Source: an uncultured Gammaproteobacteria bacterium (lineage in GTDB: Bacteria; Pseudomonadota; Gammaproteobacteria; Eutrophobiales; Eutrophobiaceae). Taken from it: DNA of 64,000 bases. The notes under the pieces are model-generated. The model saw only the letters and a program-made list of their open reading frames with translations, ran no database searches and was not told the DNA's origin. The position numbers and the translations under genes were made by a program. The DNA lies in the NCBI GenBank assembly GCA_958295485.1, contig OY282354.1, forward strand, positions 1,364,001 through 1,428,000, given 5' to 3'. Below, one piece after another: positions 1-8,148 of this stretch (its first letter is position 1; each line of letters opens with the position of its first letter).

Positions 1-465
1 CGCCTGGTCACTGTGGACTTATGGGACGTCAACGATCCTGCCGCCTCCGAGTGGAAACGCTACCCCGGTTCCGGCACGCCCCGGGAGACCTTGGCGCGGC
101 TGAACTGCGCTGACATGGTTGAATTCTCCGTCGCCCCGTCCACGGACTACCTGGACGGACGCGTAGCGGAATTCGATTTCATCTTCATGGATCACGCCCC
201 CTCCGCGGACGTTGCCTACCAGGACCTCGCGCTGGCGATCAAGGCGTTGCGTCCGGGCGGACAGCTGTTGCTTCATTCCTGCTTTCCGGGTGGGAAACCC
301 CTGTCGACGTGGGGGCGGGTCAACCCCGGCTTCTACCTCGCCGTGCGTCGCCTGCGTCATGAAGGCGCCCGCCTGGTCGCCTTGTCTCCCGGCCCATTGC
401 CCTGGCCGACCGACCCCGACGGTTCGAATCACCTCACCAGTCTGGCCCTCTTGGGGAGAGAATGA
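1..465 (+). CDS. SAM-dependent methyltransferase, C-terminal part (5' truncated by window edge)
   Basis: The reading frame is open from base 1, so the start lies upstream and the glycine-rich SAM motif I is not visible. The visible part begins RLVTVDLWD, matching the end of beta strand 2 in class I methyltransferases. It continues with FDFIFMDHAPS, an acidic strand-4 motif, and then LRPGGQLLLHSC, the post-strand-4 'kpGG' motif. This layout resembles the Methyltransf_24 group that often modifies sugars in polysaccharide loci. The substrate cannot be read. It is the first gene of the GC-rich surface-polysaccharide region, and no other gene follows before the repeat-containing gap. Sure of the fold, unsure of the substrate. 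Confidence 0.75.
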   Translation, partial: RLVTVDLWDVNDPAASEWKRYPGSGTPRETLARLNCADMVEFSVAPSTDYLDGRVAEFDFIFMDHAPSADVAYQDLALAIKALRPGGQLLLHSCFPGGKPLSTWGRVNPGFYLAVRRLRHEGARLVALSPGPLPWPTDPDGSNHLTSLALLGRE

Positions 466-804
466 CAAAATCATCCATTGTAAGGCCTTCACCCGGTTTT
501 GCCATGAGTGGGCCTTGTTCGGGATCGCGCCAATCGCTTTTGTGATCGTCGCTGCCGGTGGAGCCCGGTTTCGAGTCCTGGTCCGGCGATGACCCCAAGC
601 CCATTGAACGCATCAGTCGCAAAGTGGTTAGATAACCGCGCCGGCGCAATATCGATCGGGCGGTCCGCCAACTCGAAAGAGTGGGCCACACCGTAACCCT
701 GCCGGCCGCCTGAACCGTCTATTTTCATAGTAAGGACGAGGGCGTTATTTGGGCGCGCCGGCATTGCTCGACTTGCGGAGCGGGGTGGGGATATAATCGT
801 ACCC
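466..804. other. 339-bp gap with gene-remnant-like frame and 114-bp repeat
   Basis: No intact gene is seen. Bases 546-635 hold a short coding-like frame on the plus strand (…EPGFESWSGDDPKPIERI…, ending TAA at 633-635) without its own start, probably the tail of a lost gene. The 114-bp repeat begins two bases later (637-750). A TATAAT at 792-797 lies only eight bases before the sulfotransferase start and has no well-spaced -35 box, so it is at most a weak promoter candidate. Confidence 0.5.
637..750 (+). repeat. 114-bp dispersed repeat, copy 1
   Basis: It aligns without gaps to 2772-2885 with 9 mismatches in 114 (about 92% identity by eye). In the plus frame set by 648-650 both copies read NIDRAVRQLER-V/M-GH-T/A-VTLPAA and then TGA. 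In that frame three differences are third-position silent changes and two are replacements, a pattern expected of a formerly coding stretch. The sequence looks like the C-terminal tail of a protein plus about 40 bp downstream, as left by a degraded insertion sequence, but the family was not recognised. Confidence 0.85.
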
Positions 805-1611
805 ATGCAAAATAAACTGTGGCGTCTGCGTAGCGCCTTGCTCTACTCTGACGGGGTTGGCCAGCCGGCGCGGTATGGGCCGGTTGTGCGAGCTGGCCTG
901 TCGGCCTGCAGCGTTCTGGATACCCTCGTGCTGCGCCGTAAGAATCGTGCGGACTACAGAACTGATGTGGCGCTGGTTCCCGGTCGGAAGCTGCTCTATG
1001 TCGCGGTCCCGAAAGCGGCTAGCCGCTCCCTGCTGCACTTCCTGCTCGGGCAACAAGGAAGAAACGAGGTCGGGCCGGCTATCATTCAAAAAAAGAGTTT
1101 GAAAGAGTTGTTTCGCGTCCGCCCGGAGGCGCGCGACTATTTCAAGTTCACGGTGATCAGAAATCCATGGAGCCGCGTGGTCTCTGTTTACAATCAGAAG
1201 ATACGGAGCGATGACCCTTTCATTACGGCGCGTTTGCTAAAGGGCCGTAATGGGCTATCCCCCAATATGCCGTTCGCTGAGTTTGTCGAATGGCTTTGTG
1301 CGGAGGAAGGCGGGGATGAAAGGGCCGACAAGCATTGGCTGTCCCAGCACAAAATTCTGGGTATTGGGGGGGTGGAGCCGGTTCACTACGACTTCATCGG
1401 CAAGCTGGAGCGGCTGTCCGGCGACCTCGAAATTCTGTCGGCAAAGACCGGAATATCCCTGTCCGGGGTCGGCCACATGCTGTATTCAGGCGCCGCGGAG
1501 GGCTACCGGACAGTCTATACTGACCGGACGACAGAAATGGTCGCCCGGCGCTATGCGCGCGATATTGAGCTGTTCGGTTACCGCTTCGACGGCGGCGAGC
1601 CGTCGCCGTGA
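805..1611 (+). CDS. Carbohydrate sulfotransferase family protein
   Basis: 268 aa, about the usual length for Sulfotransfer_2 (HNK-1/chondroitin-type) enzymes, which move sulfate from PAPS to a sugar hydroxyl. The 5'-phosphosulfate loop is visible as VAVPKAASRSL at about residues 65-75. The 3'-phosphate-binding motif is FTVIRNPWSRVVSVYNQKI at about residues 114-132, with the typical RNPxxRxxS core. No signal peptide is seen, as expected for a cytoplasmic bacterial enzyme acting on polysaccharide precursors or a lipid-linked glycan. It sits among glycan genes, which supports a sulfated surface polysaccharide. The exact acceptor is unknown. The ATG at 805 has only a distant G-rich stretch as ribosome-binding site. 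Confidence 0.8.
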   Translation: MQNKLWRLRSALLYSDGVGQPARYGPVVRAGLSACSVLDTLVLRRKNRADYRTDVALVPGRKLLYVAVPKAASRSLLHFLLGQQGRNEVGPAIIQKKSLKELFRVRPEARDYFKFTVIRNPWSRVVSVYNQKIRSDDPFITARLLKGRNGLSPNMPFAEFVEWLCAEEGGDERADKHWLSQHKILGIGGVEPVHYDFIGKLERLSGDLEILSAKTGISLSGVGHMLYSGAAEGYRTVYTDRTTEMVARRYARDIELFGYRFDGGEPSP

Positions 1612-1736
1612 CTATCGGCTCCCAGTATCACCGAGGGGCTGACCAGGGCGGCAGAACCTGGGCATCTTCCGTACCTGCCCAAGGCTGTGAATCCGCTTGC
1701 CCGGAACAACGGTGGGGATAGCAAGGAAGCCAGCGC

Positions 1737-2831
1737 ATGTATAAAGCGGCCATCATAGGCGCTGGGTTCATATCAGCCAGGAAACACCTGCCGGCGTGGC
1801 TCAGGTTGCGACGCAAGGTGAGCGTCGTCGCCGTTTGCGACCTCAACCGCGCCCAGGCCGAAGCGGTAAGCCGCGAATTCGGAATTCCGGCGGCGTATAA
1901 CGACGTTCAGCAAATGCTGGACACGGAACGCCCTGACTTCGTTGACATATGTACGCCGCCGGGTACTCATGCCGACTTGGCGGTCACGGCGCTGAAGGCA
2001 GACAGGCACGTCCTGATCGAGAAACCCATGGCTATGAACGTGGAGGAGTGTGAAAGGATTATCCGGGCCGAGCGGGAGTCCAAAGGACAGGTCACGGTGG
2101 CGCATACGGAGCTGTTCCACCAGTCCGTTATCGAGGCTCGCCGGCGGATCAAGCGCGGGGACATCGGGGACTTTACCGGAATGCGTATCTTCTACTCCAC
2201 GCCCGTCACCCTGATGACGGCAGACCCTGACCACTTCGCCAACCGGCTGCCTGGTGGGACGATAGGTGAAACATCACCCCATGTCGCGTACCTCTCTGAG
2301 GCGTTCATCGGTCCTGTCCGGGGCATTTGGGCCCGAGGCCAAAAAATCTTGCCGGAGTACCCCTGGTCGCCCTTCGAGGACTACAGGTTGGAGCTAATGG
2401 GCGACTACACCGCCAGCAGCGTTGCGCTAACGTACACCAGCAAGCATTCAGCCTTTCTGTTGGCGCTCTGGGGTACGGAAGGTATATTGAAGATTGATAT
2501 GCAGAGCAAAGTGCTGGTCAATTACGACAGGGTGAACCAGTCCCCATGGGGGATTGGTTTATCTGCTTTCAAAGAGGCCACCCAGATTGCCACAGGCGCC
2601 TTCACGAATGGCGTCAGCTATCTCGCGGGCCGCTTCAGGAACATCCATGACCGGCTCATCGGGGAGTTCTTCGAGAGAAGCGTCAACGGTCTTCCCCCGG
2701 CCGTCACATCCGCAGACGGTCGCGAAACGGTGCGGGTAATGAACCTCATTGGCAAGCAGCTGCAATCCAAGCACGCCGCCGCAATATCGATCGGGCGGTC
2801 CGCCAACTCGAAAGGATGGGCCACGCCGTAA
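1737..2831 (+). CDS. Gfo/Idh/MocA family sugar oxidoreductase
   Basis: 364 aa NAD(P)-dependent dehydrogenase. The N-terminal Rossmann fold opens with AAIIGAGFISARKHLPAW (GxGxxx-type loop), followed by VDICTPPGTHADLA and the family hallmark EKPMAMN near residue 98 (EKP lysine for catalysis). The C-terminal half matches the alpha/beta substrate domain. Such enzymes oxidise or reduce nucleotide sugars in O-antigen and exopolysaccharide pathways. The last about 20 residues (ISIGRSANSKGWATP and neighbours) are encoded inside the second copy of the 114-bp repeat, so the native C-terminus has probably been replaced or extended by the repeat. Substrate unknown. Confidence 0.85.
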   Translation: MYKAAIIGAGFISARKHLPAWLRLRRKVSVVAVCDLNRAQAEAVSREFGIPAAYNDVQQMLDTERPDFVDICTPPGTHADLAVTALKADRHVLIEKPMAMNVEECERIIRAERESKGQVTVAHTELFHQSVIEARRRIKRGDIGDFTGMRIFYSTPVTLMTADPDHFANRLPGGTIGETSPHVAYLSEAFIGPVRGIWARGQKILPEYPWSPFEDYRLELMGDYTASSVALTYTSKHSAFLLALWGTEGILKIDMQSKVLVNYDRVNQSPWGIGLSAFKEATQIATGAFTNGVSYLAGRFRNIHDRLIGEFFERSVNGLPPAVTSADGRETVRVMNLIGKQLQSKHAAAISIGRSANSKGWATP

Positions 2832-2885
2832 CCCTGCCGGCGGCCTGAACCGTCTATTTTCATGGTAATGACCAGGGCGTTATTT
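2772..2885 (+). repeat. 114-bp dispersed repeat, copy 2
   Basis: Gap-free partner of 637-750. Its left edge is inside the 3' end of the oxidoreductase gene, and the stop codon of that gene (2829-2831) is supplied by the repeat. The right edge (…GGCGTTATTT) lies 36 bp before the glycosyltransferase start. Both copies start at the same base, which favours a defined mobile or recombining unit over random truncation. Confidence 0.85.
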
Positions 2886-2921
2886 CTGATGGGATTGCCC
2901 TGGAAGGAAAGAGAATAGCCT

Positions 2922-3998
2922 TTGACCGCAGACAGTAGAAAGATCAAGATCTTGGCAATCGGCCCGTTGCCCACCCCCGGACATGCCATCGGCGGCTCCA
3001 GGACGTTGTTCGCGGAAACGCTCCGACAACTGGAATTGCGGGGGTTCGACCCGGACATCATTAACACCTCGCGCCCGCGTAGCGGCCTGCCCCCTTGGCG
3101 CATGCACCTCGCCGGTCTTGCCGTGCTGGCGCGGGTGATGTGGGGCGTTCTGAAGCGTGTCCCGCGCTCGCAACTCGTTTTTCTCAATATGTCCTCCCAT
3201 TCGGCGATTGGCGTAGCATCGGCCATCTGGCTCACCTGCAAAATCGCGCGCCGGCCACTGGTTCTGCGACTCTTCGGGGGCATGCTGCCCGAAATCTATC
3301 AAGGGTCTGGCCCCGTGGCCCGTTGGCTGGCCGACCGGGCTATTCTGCGTTGCCCGATCGTATATATGGAGACCCACTACTTGCTCCGGGCATTTGGCAA
3401 CCCGGGCAATTTTCGCTGGTTGCCTAATACCCGGGATATTGCAACCCCTGCGCCGGCGCGACGCAAGGAGGTTCGTCGGCTGGTCTTCGCGGCCCAGTTG
3501 TGGATGGATAAAGGACTGGCCGAGGCGCTGGAGGCCTGCCGCGCGCTGCCCGAAGGCTGTCATCTCAACGTGTTCGGACCCGTGATGCCCGACACGGACC
3601 TCTCCCTGTTCGAGGGCCATCCCAAGGCGACCTATGGAGGCGTGCCGGAGCCGGGCGAAATGCCCCGGATCCTGAGGGAACACGACCTGCTGCTGTTTCC
3701 GAGTTACCGGATGCACGAGACCTATCCCGGCATCATCATTGAGGCTTCCCAGTGCGGCGTGCCGGTCATCGCCGCCAAGTGGGGAGACGTTTCCGAGATC
3801 GTCCATCATGAGCGGGACGGGTTGCTCGTCGAACCGCGCTCGACTGCCGACCTGCAAGCCGCGATCAAACGGCTGCTGGACGACCCGACCCTGTACCGGC
3901 GGCTGTGCGAGGGGGCGCGGGAGCGAGGGGAGACCTTCCGTAGCGGGCCTTGGTATGACAAAGTGGCGCGGGACTTGCGCGACCTGTGCGGGCAATAG
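2922..3998 (+). CDS. Glycosyltransferase, GT4-like (GT-B fold)
   Basis: 358 aa. The N-terminal lobe begins KILAIGPLPTPGHAIGGSRT, a typical GT-B opening with a glycine-rich acceptor loop. The C-terminal Glycos_transf_1 lobe carries the nucleotide-sugar region PGIIIEASQCGVPVIAAKWG near residues 267-286 (the EX7E area, with the second Glu replaced), then GLLVEPRSTADLQAAI, common in GT4 enzymes. It would add a sugar to a lipid-linked or growing glycan at the inner membrane face. The start is TTG at 2922 with a GGAAAG-type ribosome-binding stretch upstream. Donor and acceptor are not predictable by reading. Confidence 0.85.
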   Translation: MTADSRKIKILAIGPLPTPGHAIGGSRTLFAETLRQLELRGFDPDIINTSRPRSGLPPWRMHLAGLAVLARVMWGVLKRVPRSQLVFLNMSSHSAIGVASAIWLTCKIARRPLVLRLFGGMLPEIYQGSGPVARWLADRAILRCPIVYMETHYLLRAFGNPGNFRWLPNTRDIATPAPARRKEVRRLVFAAQLWMDKGLAEALEACRALPEGCHLNVFGPVMPDTDLSLFEGHPKATYGGVPEPGEMPRILREHDLLLFPSYRMHETYPGIIIEASQCGVPVIAAKWGDVSEIVHHERDGLLVEPRSTADLQAAIKRLLDDPTLYRRLCEGARERGETFRSGPWYDKVARDLRDLCGQ

Positions 3999-4175
3999 CC
4001 CCCAAACCTGTTTTTGACGAACAGCGGGAACTCCTGCAGCGGGTTGAGATGCATAGCTTTTCCTACTGTAGTTATGATAGACTTCAAGGCGTTCAATTTT
4101 GGGAATTGCGCTTTTTATCTTAGTTCAAGAATTAATAGAGATGTCTATAACCTGTTTGGTATAGGAATTACGAAA

Positions 4176-5744
4176 ATGCAACAACTCAAAGCGCCCCCCG
4201 CTCCCTCCCCCAAACGGAGGATCATGATAATCGATCCGCCTTTCAAGCGCCTCTATCACGACAATGCCTCGCTGGTAAAATTCCCCCTGGCGCTGGGCTA
4301 TCTTTCGGGGGCGGTCTTGAAGTGGACGGATTGGGAGGTCCAAGCCTATAACGCCGATTTCAATCCGAAAAAGAGTAGTATCACACTTGACAACGTAACC
4401 CGCATCAGGGAAGGGATGGACCGTTACCTGCGGATATTGGAGGACCCGGCGGCGCCTATCTGGGCGGAAATACGGGCGGCCATAATGGAGTTCGCCCCGG
4501 ATGTCGTCGGCATCAGTTCCAAGACCCAGAGCTTCCCGTCCGCGATGAAGGTCGCGCGCATCGCCAAGGAGCATAATCACAACGCACTGGTCGTCTTGGG
4601 CGGCCCCCATGCTACCTTGTCCACGAGGCCGGCGTTGGATTGCCCGGATATCGACGTGGCGGTGTTGGGCGAAGGGGAGATGACACTGGTTGAACTGCTC
4701 AAGGCCCGGCAGAGCGGGGCGCCGCTGGGTGAGGTGGCGGGGATCGCCTACCGTCAGGACGATCGCGTGGTGTTGACGCGTCCGCGCGCCTACATTCCCG
4801 ACCTTGATGAGTTGCCCTTTCCGGCGGCAGCCGCGCCGCAGGTTCTGCGGAACTACAAAAGCTATCCGGCCGAAGCTTTCGGGTACGCCTTCTCAGCGCG
4901 CGGTTGCCCTTATGCTTGTACTTTCTGTGAGTCGAAAGCCATCTGGTCGCGAAAAACCCGTTGGCGCTCGCCGGATAACGTCGTGAGGGAACTCAAGATA
5001 TTGATGGGCCGGGGTGTCAAGTACGTCTACTTCGACGATGATACTTTCGGGATCAACCCCGCGTATATCAAGGATCTGTGTGGTTTGATCGAAACCGAGT
5101 GTCCCGGACTCAAGTGGGGCTGCGAGATAACAGTCGGTGTCATCAAGGAGCAATCAGTCGAATATATGCGTCGTTCCGGCTGTGTGCGGATCAATATCGG
5201 CATCGAGTCAGGGAACAACCAGATACTGCGTAGCGTGAAGAAGGGACACACCATTGAAAAGGCGTATGCCGCGGTGGACATCTGCCGGCAGGCGGATATC
5301 GAAATTGGCGCATTCTTCATGATTGGTTTTCCACAGGAAACAGAAGAAACTCTGAGAGACACGTTGACAGCCATCAAACGGATTAACGCCGATACGATTA
5401 TGTTGAGTATCTTCACTCCCTACCCAGGTTCCGATCTATTCCAGGTGTGCAAGGATTTTGGGGTGGTGGACGACAATTTTGATATCACGATTTACAACCA
5501 CCAGAGTCCGGAAAATTGCTTCACCGCTTTTATCCCGCGGGAGCGTTTCAAGGAACTTGTCCGGGAGGCAGTCTCAGTGGTTGCGCGCAAAAACAAACGC
5601 GGTCGATGGCGCAGGATAGTCCTAATGCTTCTCGGTCGTGACTTACACAGGATGAAGCATATGCTGTTGCATTTTCTCCGCTCGCGTGTGGTGTGGTATT
5701 CCCAGCGCGTTCGCGCACACCTCCTGCCCAAAACAACATACTGA
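4176..5744 (+). CDS. B12-binding domain radical SAM protein
   Basis: 522 aa from the ATG at 4176, chosen because TAGGAA lies upstream and protein homology begins just after it; the frame is open back to 4014 but that extension looks non-coding. The N-terminal half is a cobalamin-binding-like fold (VVGISSKTQSF, VVLGGPHATL, VAVLGEGEMTLVELL). The radical SAM core has the cluster motif GCPYACTFCES (CxxxCxxC) at about residues 240-250, followed by YFDDDTFGIN and IGIESGNNQILRSVKKG. The group includes methyltransferases, cyclases and others on unreactive carbons. The basic C-terminal tail (…RSRVVWYSQRVRAHLL) is unusual. In this locus it may modify a sugar or lipid carrier; that is inference. Confidence 0.85.
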   Translation: MQQLKAPPAPSPKRRIMIIDPPFKRLYHDNASLVKFPLALGYLSGAVLKWTDWEVQAYNADFNPKKSSITLDNVTRIREGMDRYLRILEDPAAPIWAEIRAAIMEFAPDVVGISSKTQSFPSAMKVARIAKEHNHNALVVLGGPHATLSTRPALDCPDIDVAVLGEGEMTLVELLKARQSGAPLGEVAGIAYRQDDRVVLTRPRAYIPDLDELPFPAAAAPQVLRNYKSYPAEAFGYAFSARGCPYACTFCESKAIWSRKTRWRSPDNVVRELKILMGRGVKYVYFDDDTFGINPAYIKDLCGLIETECPGLKWGCEITVGVIKEQSVEYMRRSGCVRINIGIESGNNQILRSVKKGHTIEKAYAAVDICRQADIEIGAFFMIGFPQETEETLRDTLTAIKRINADTIMLSIFTPYPGSDLFQVCKDFGVVDDNFDITIYNHQSPENCFTAFIPRERFKELVREAVSVVARKNKRGRWRRIVLMLLGRDLHRMKHMLLHFLRSRVVWYSQRVRAHLLPKTTY

Positions 5745-5819
5745 CGGCCGTGGAAGCGAACCCCGTTTGGGACAATTAAAAGACCTGAAAGAACCGGCAG
5801 TATTCTTGTCCACTGCTAT

Positions 5820-6710
5820 TTGGGAAGACTCATATTGTATTTTCTGACCCGCTATTCCCCCCGGCTGGCCAGGAAAGCGTACCGGCGACTTTTCGGCAAC
5901 GAGCAGTGGTTCCTGGCCGTGAACGCCGGCCGGCCTTTGGCCGATTCCGCAATGACCGGACGGACGCCGGCGGCGCAACTGAAAGTGCATCATGCTCCAC
6001 CCGGTCGTTTCTGGGCCGACCCCTTTCCCGTAGTTGTTGACGGCAAGATTTGGGTGTTCTTTGAAGATTACTCTTTCGCGTCGAAGAAAGCCGCCATCGG
6101 GTGCGCTCCGGTGTCTGCCGACGGCGACCTGGGCGAAGTCGCCACCGCGTTGGAATGTCCCCACCATCTTTCCTACCCGTTTGTTTTTGAGCATCAGGGT
6201 CGGCTCTACCTGATTCCCGACACTTGGGACGAGCATCGAGTTGACCTGTGGCGCTGCCGCCGGTTCCCCGGCGATTGGCGCCGAGAACGGATATTGCTGG
6301 ACGGCGTGAGCATGAGCGACCCGACCCTGCACTTGCAGGACGGGAAACTGTGGCTGTTCGGCACGGTGAGCGAGGCGAGGGCGCGCGCCAATGACGAACT
6401 GCATATTTATGTGGCTGATGCCCTGGACGGCACGTGGCGGTCCCACCCGGCCAATCCGGTGGTGTCCGACCGCCGCCGGGCCCGGCCGGCGGGCCGGCTG
6501 TTTTTCCGGGGCGGTCACCTGATTCGCCCGGGGCAGGACTGCAACGGAGGCTACGGACGCGCGGTAGTCCTCAACCGGGTCGATGAGCTAAACGAGCGCG
6601 CCTATGCCGAAACCCCGATCGGGCGCATTGATGGTTCATGTTTAGGCGGCAGCGGCGCCCATACGATCAATTATGCCGACGGTCTCGAATTCCTGGACGG
6701 ACGAGGATAG
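5820..6710 (+). CDS. GINT1-like beta-propeller glycan protein
   Basis: About 296 aa. The signature FWADPFPVVVDGKIWVFFEDY (first 20 residues near positions 64-83), YPFVFEHQGRLYLIPDT, SDPTLHLQDGKLWLFGT and GHLIRPGQDCNGGYGRAV match the propeller domain shared with plant glucosamine inositolphosphorylceramide transferase N-termini. In bacteria this domain is often fused behind a formyltransferase domain, but here it stands alone. The first 35 residues (RLILYFLTRYSPRLARKAYRRLF) look like the linker that would follow a missing N-terminal domain. The start at TTG 5820 is uncertain. Its activity is not known; glycan binding or transfer is the likely role. Confidence 0.65.
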   Translation: MGRLILYFLTRYSPRLARKAYRRLFGNEQWFLAVNAGRPLADSAMTGRTPAAQLKVHHAPPGRFWADPFPVVVDGKIWVFFEDYSFASKKAAIGCAPVSADGDLGEVATALECPHHLSYPFVFEHQGRLYLIPDTWDEHRVDLWRCRRFPGDWRRERILLDGVSMSDPTLHLQDGKLWLFGTVSEARARANDELHIYVADALDGTWRSHPANPVVSDRRRARPAGRLFFRGGHLIRPGQDCNGGYGRAVVLNRVDELNERAYAETPIGRIDGSCLGGSGAHTINYADGLEFLDGRG

Positions 6711-6785
6711 CAGGCAGGTTTGGTCGATACTGCCTCCCAAGCGCGGAGAACCGGACTGGGATGGTTTGGGCGGCGGAAGATTGAA

Positions 6786-7829
6786 CTATTTTGCCAGACT
6801 CGTTGGTGTGAACCAGGTTTTCGTATCGGGCTTGACGTTACGATGAATAACCTCGATATTTTGGTTCTTGGCAGCTTCTACCTGGTCCCGAATCCAGGGA
6901 TAGGTGATTTCCAGTCCGTCCCTCAGGCTCATATCCGGCGCCCAGCTAAGCATTTGTCTAAGCAGTCGATTATCGGAATTTCTACCCCTGACGCCCAAGG
7001 GGCCGTCAATGTGTCGGATGTTCAGTTGTTTCCCGGCAATATCCATAATCATCCGCGCCAGATGATTGATAGTCAGCATTTCTTCAGAGCCTATATTTAC
7101 CGGGCCTTCCCAGTCGGAGCGCATTAACCTCAGGATGCCTTCAACACACTCGCTTACGTGGAGGAATGAGCGGGTCTGTTTTCCATCACCCCATATTTCG
7201 ATAGCGTCGCCGACTTTCGCCTCAGCGATTTTGCGGCACAACGCCGCCGGTGATTTTTCCCTGCCGCCGGTCCATGTGCCCTCTTCTCCGAAGATATTGT
7301 GAAGGCGCGCTATCCGCACTTCCATGTTGTGATTCCGACTATAAGCCAGGTAGAGCCGTTCACTAAACAGCTTTTCCCAGCCATAGTCACTGTCGGGATT
7401 TGCCGGATAGGCGGATTCCTCGGAACACAGGGGGTTATCGGGGTCCAACTGGTTGCGTTCAGGATAGACGCAGGCCGATGACGAATAAAAAATGCGCTTG
7501 ATGTTGCGTACGCGACATGCTTCCAGAACATTCAGGTTGCATAGCGCGGAGTTGTGCATGATGGTTGCGTCATGGTTGCCGGTGAAGACGAAACCGGCGC
7601 CCCCCATATCAGCAGCCAGTTGATAGACCTCATCAAAGAAGCCGTCGAAAACCTCTTTGCATAAACGGTCATCGCGCAGGTCGCCTATAATGAAATCATC
7701 GGCTTGCGTTGGAGCAAATTCGGGAAATTCAAGGTCTGCGCCCCTGACCCAGTTGCCTTCTGATTTCAGGCGCTTTATCAAGTGCCCCCCGATAAACCCA
7801 CCTGCGCCACAGACTACGATACGTTTCAT
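6786..7829 (-). CDS. GDP-mannose 3,5-epimerase-like NAD-dependent epimerase
   Basis: 347 aa extended short-chain dehydrogenase. The NAD loop is VCGAGGFIGGHL near residue 6, the catalytic serine region is FYSSSACVYPE, and the YxxxK pair is YGWEK. Several segments match plant GDP-mannose 3,5-epimerase closely: LAADMGGAGFV, ARLHNIFGEEGTWTGGREKSP, GDGKQTRSFLHVSECVEG, VNIGSEEM and GVRGRNSDNRLL. That enzyme converts GDP-D-mannose to GDP-L-galactose and GDP-L-gulose. Here it would feed GDP-L-galactose to the adjacent glycosyltransferase locus. It is convergent with the preceding gene. The 21-G run (poly-C on its own strand) lies 60 to 80 bp upstream of its start. Confidence 0.85.
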   Translation of the reverse strand: MKRIVVCGAGGFIGGHLIKRLKSEGNWVRGADLEFPEFAPTQADDFIIGDLRDDRLCKEVFDGFFDEVYQLAADMGGAGFVFTGNHDATIMHNSALCNLNVLEACRVRNIKRIFYSSSACVYPERNQLDPDNPLCSEESAYPANPDSDYGWEKLFSERLYLAYSRNHNMEVRIARLHNIFGEEGTWTGGREKSPAALCRKIAEAKVGDAIEIWGDGKQTRSFLHVSECVEGILRLMRSDWEGPVNIGSEEMLTINHLARMIMDIAGKQLNIRHIDGPLGVRGRNSDNRLLRQMLSWAPDMSLRDGLEITYPWIRDQVEAAKNQNIEVIHRNVKPDTKTWFTPTSLAK

Positions 7830-7888
7830 GAAAATTCCTTAGGCAATATAGCAGACCTGAATCCGAAACCGTTCCTGTCCATTAATGC

Positions 7889-7909
7889 GGGGGGGGGGGG
7901 GGGGGGGGG
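7889..7909. repeat. Homopolymer run of 21 G
   Basis: Twenty-one consecutive G residues interrupt otherwise ordinary sequence. The run lies 60 bp upstream of the minus-strand epimerase, so slippage could change promoter spacing. It also coincides with the change in base composition, so an assembly or sequencing artefact is a real alternative. Confidence 0.9.
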
Positions 7910-8148
7910 ATGACAGGCGCCCCGTTGAACGGATAAAATACGGTCGGAGGTGAACCATGACCAGCCAAACAAGAAGAAAAAAGATTCTCCAAAGAAAGTC
8001 CACAAGTTGTTTTAAGCATCTTGGTTACAGTAAAAATGTCTGGAAGTAACTTTGTCAGGGGATTGCATGAAGTAACCAAGCAGCGTTGAACAATCCCAAG
8101 AGTTGTGGGAATGTTATTGAACTAAGATGCTGATTTCAAGTTATTTTT

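Noticed and set aside
508..696. Plus-strand 62-codon frame covering repeat copy 1
   Set aside because: Low-complexity composition, no homology, and its only conserved part is the repeat in a frame with more replacements than the NIDRAVRQLER frame.
792..797. TATAAT before the sulfotransferase gene
   Set aside because: No -35 box at a workable distance, and the RNA start would fall at the start codon.
7882..8079. Minus-strand frame ending in a polyproline tail
   Set aside because: The prolines are simply the 21-G run read in reverse; the rest has no coding character.
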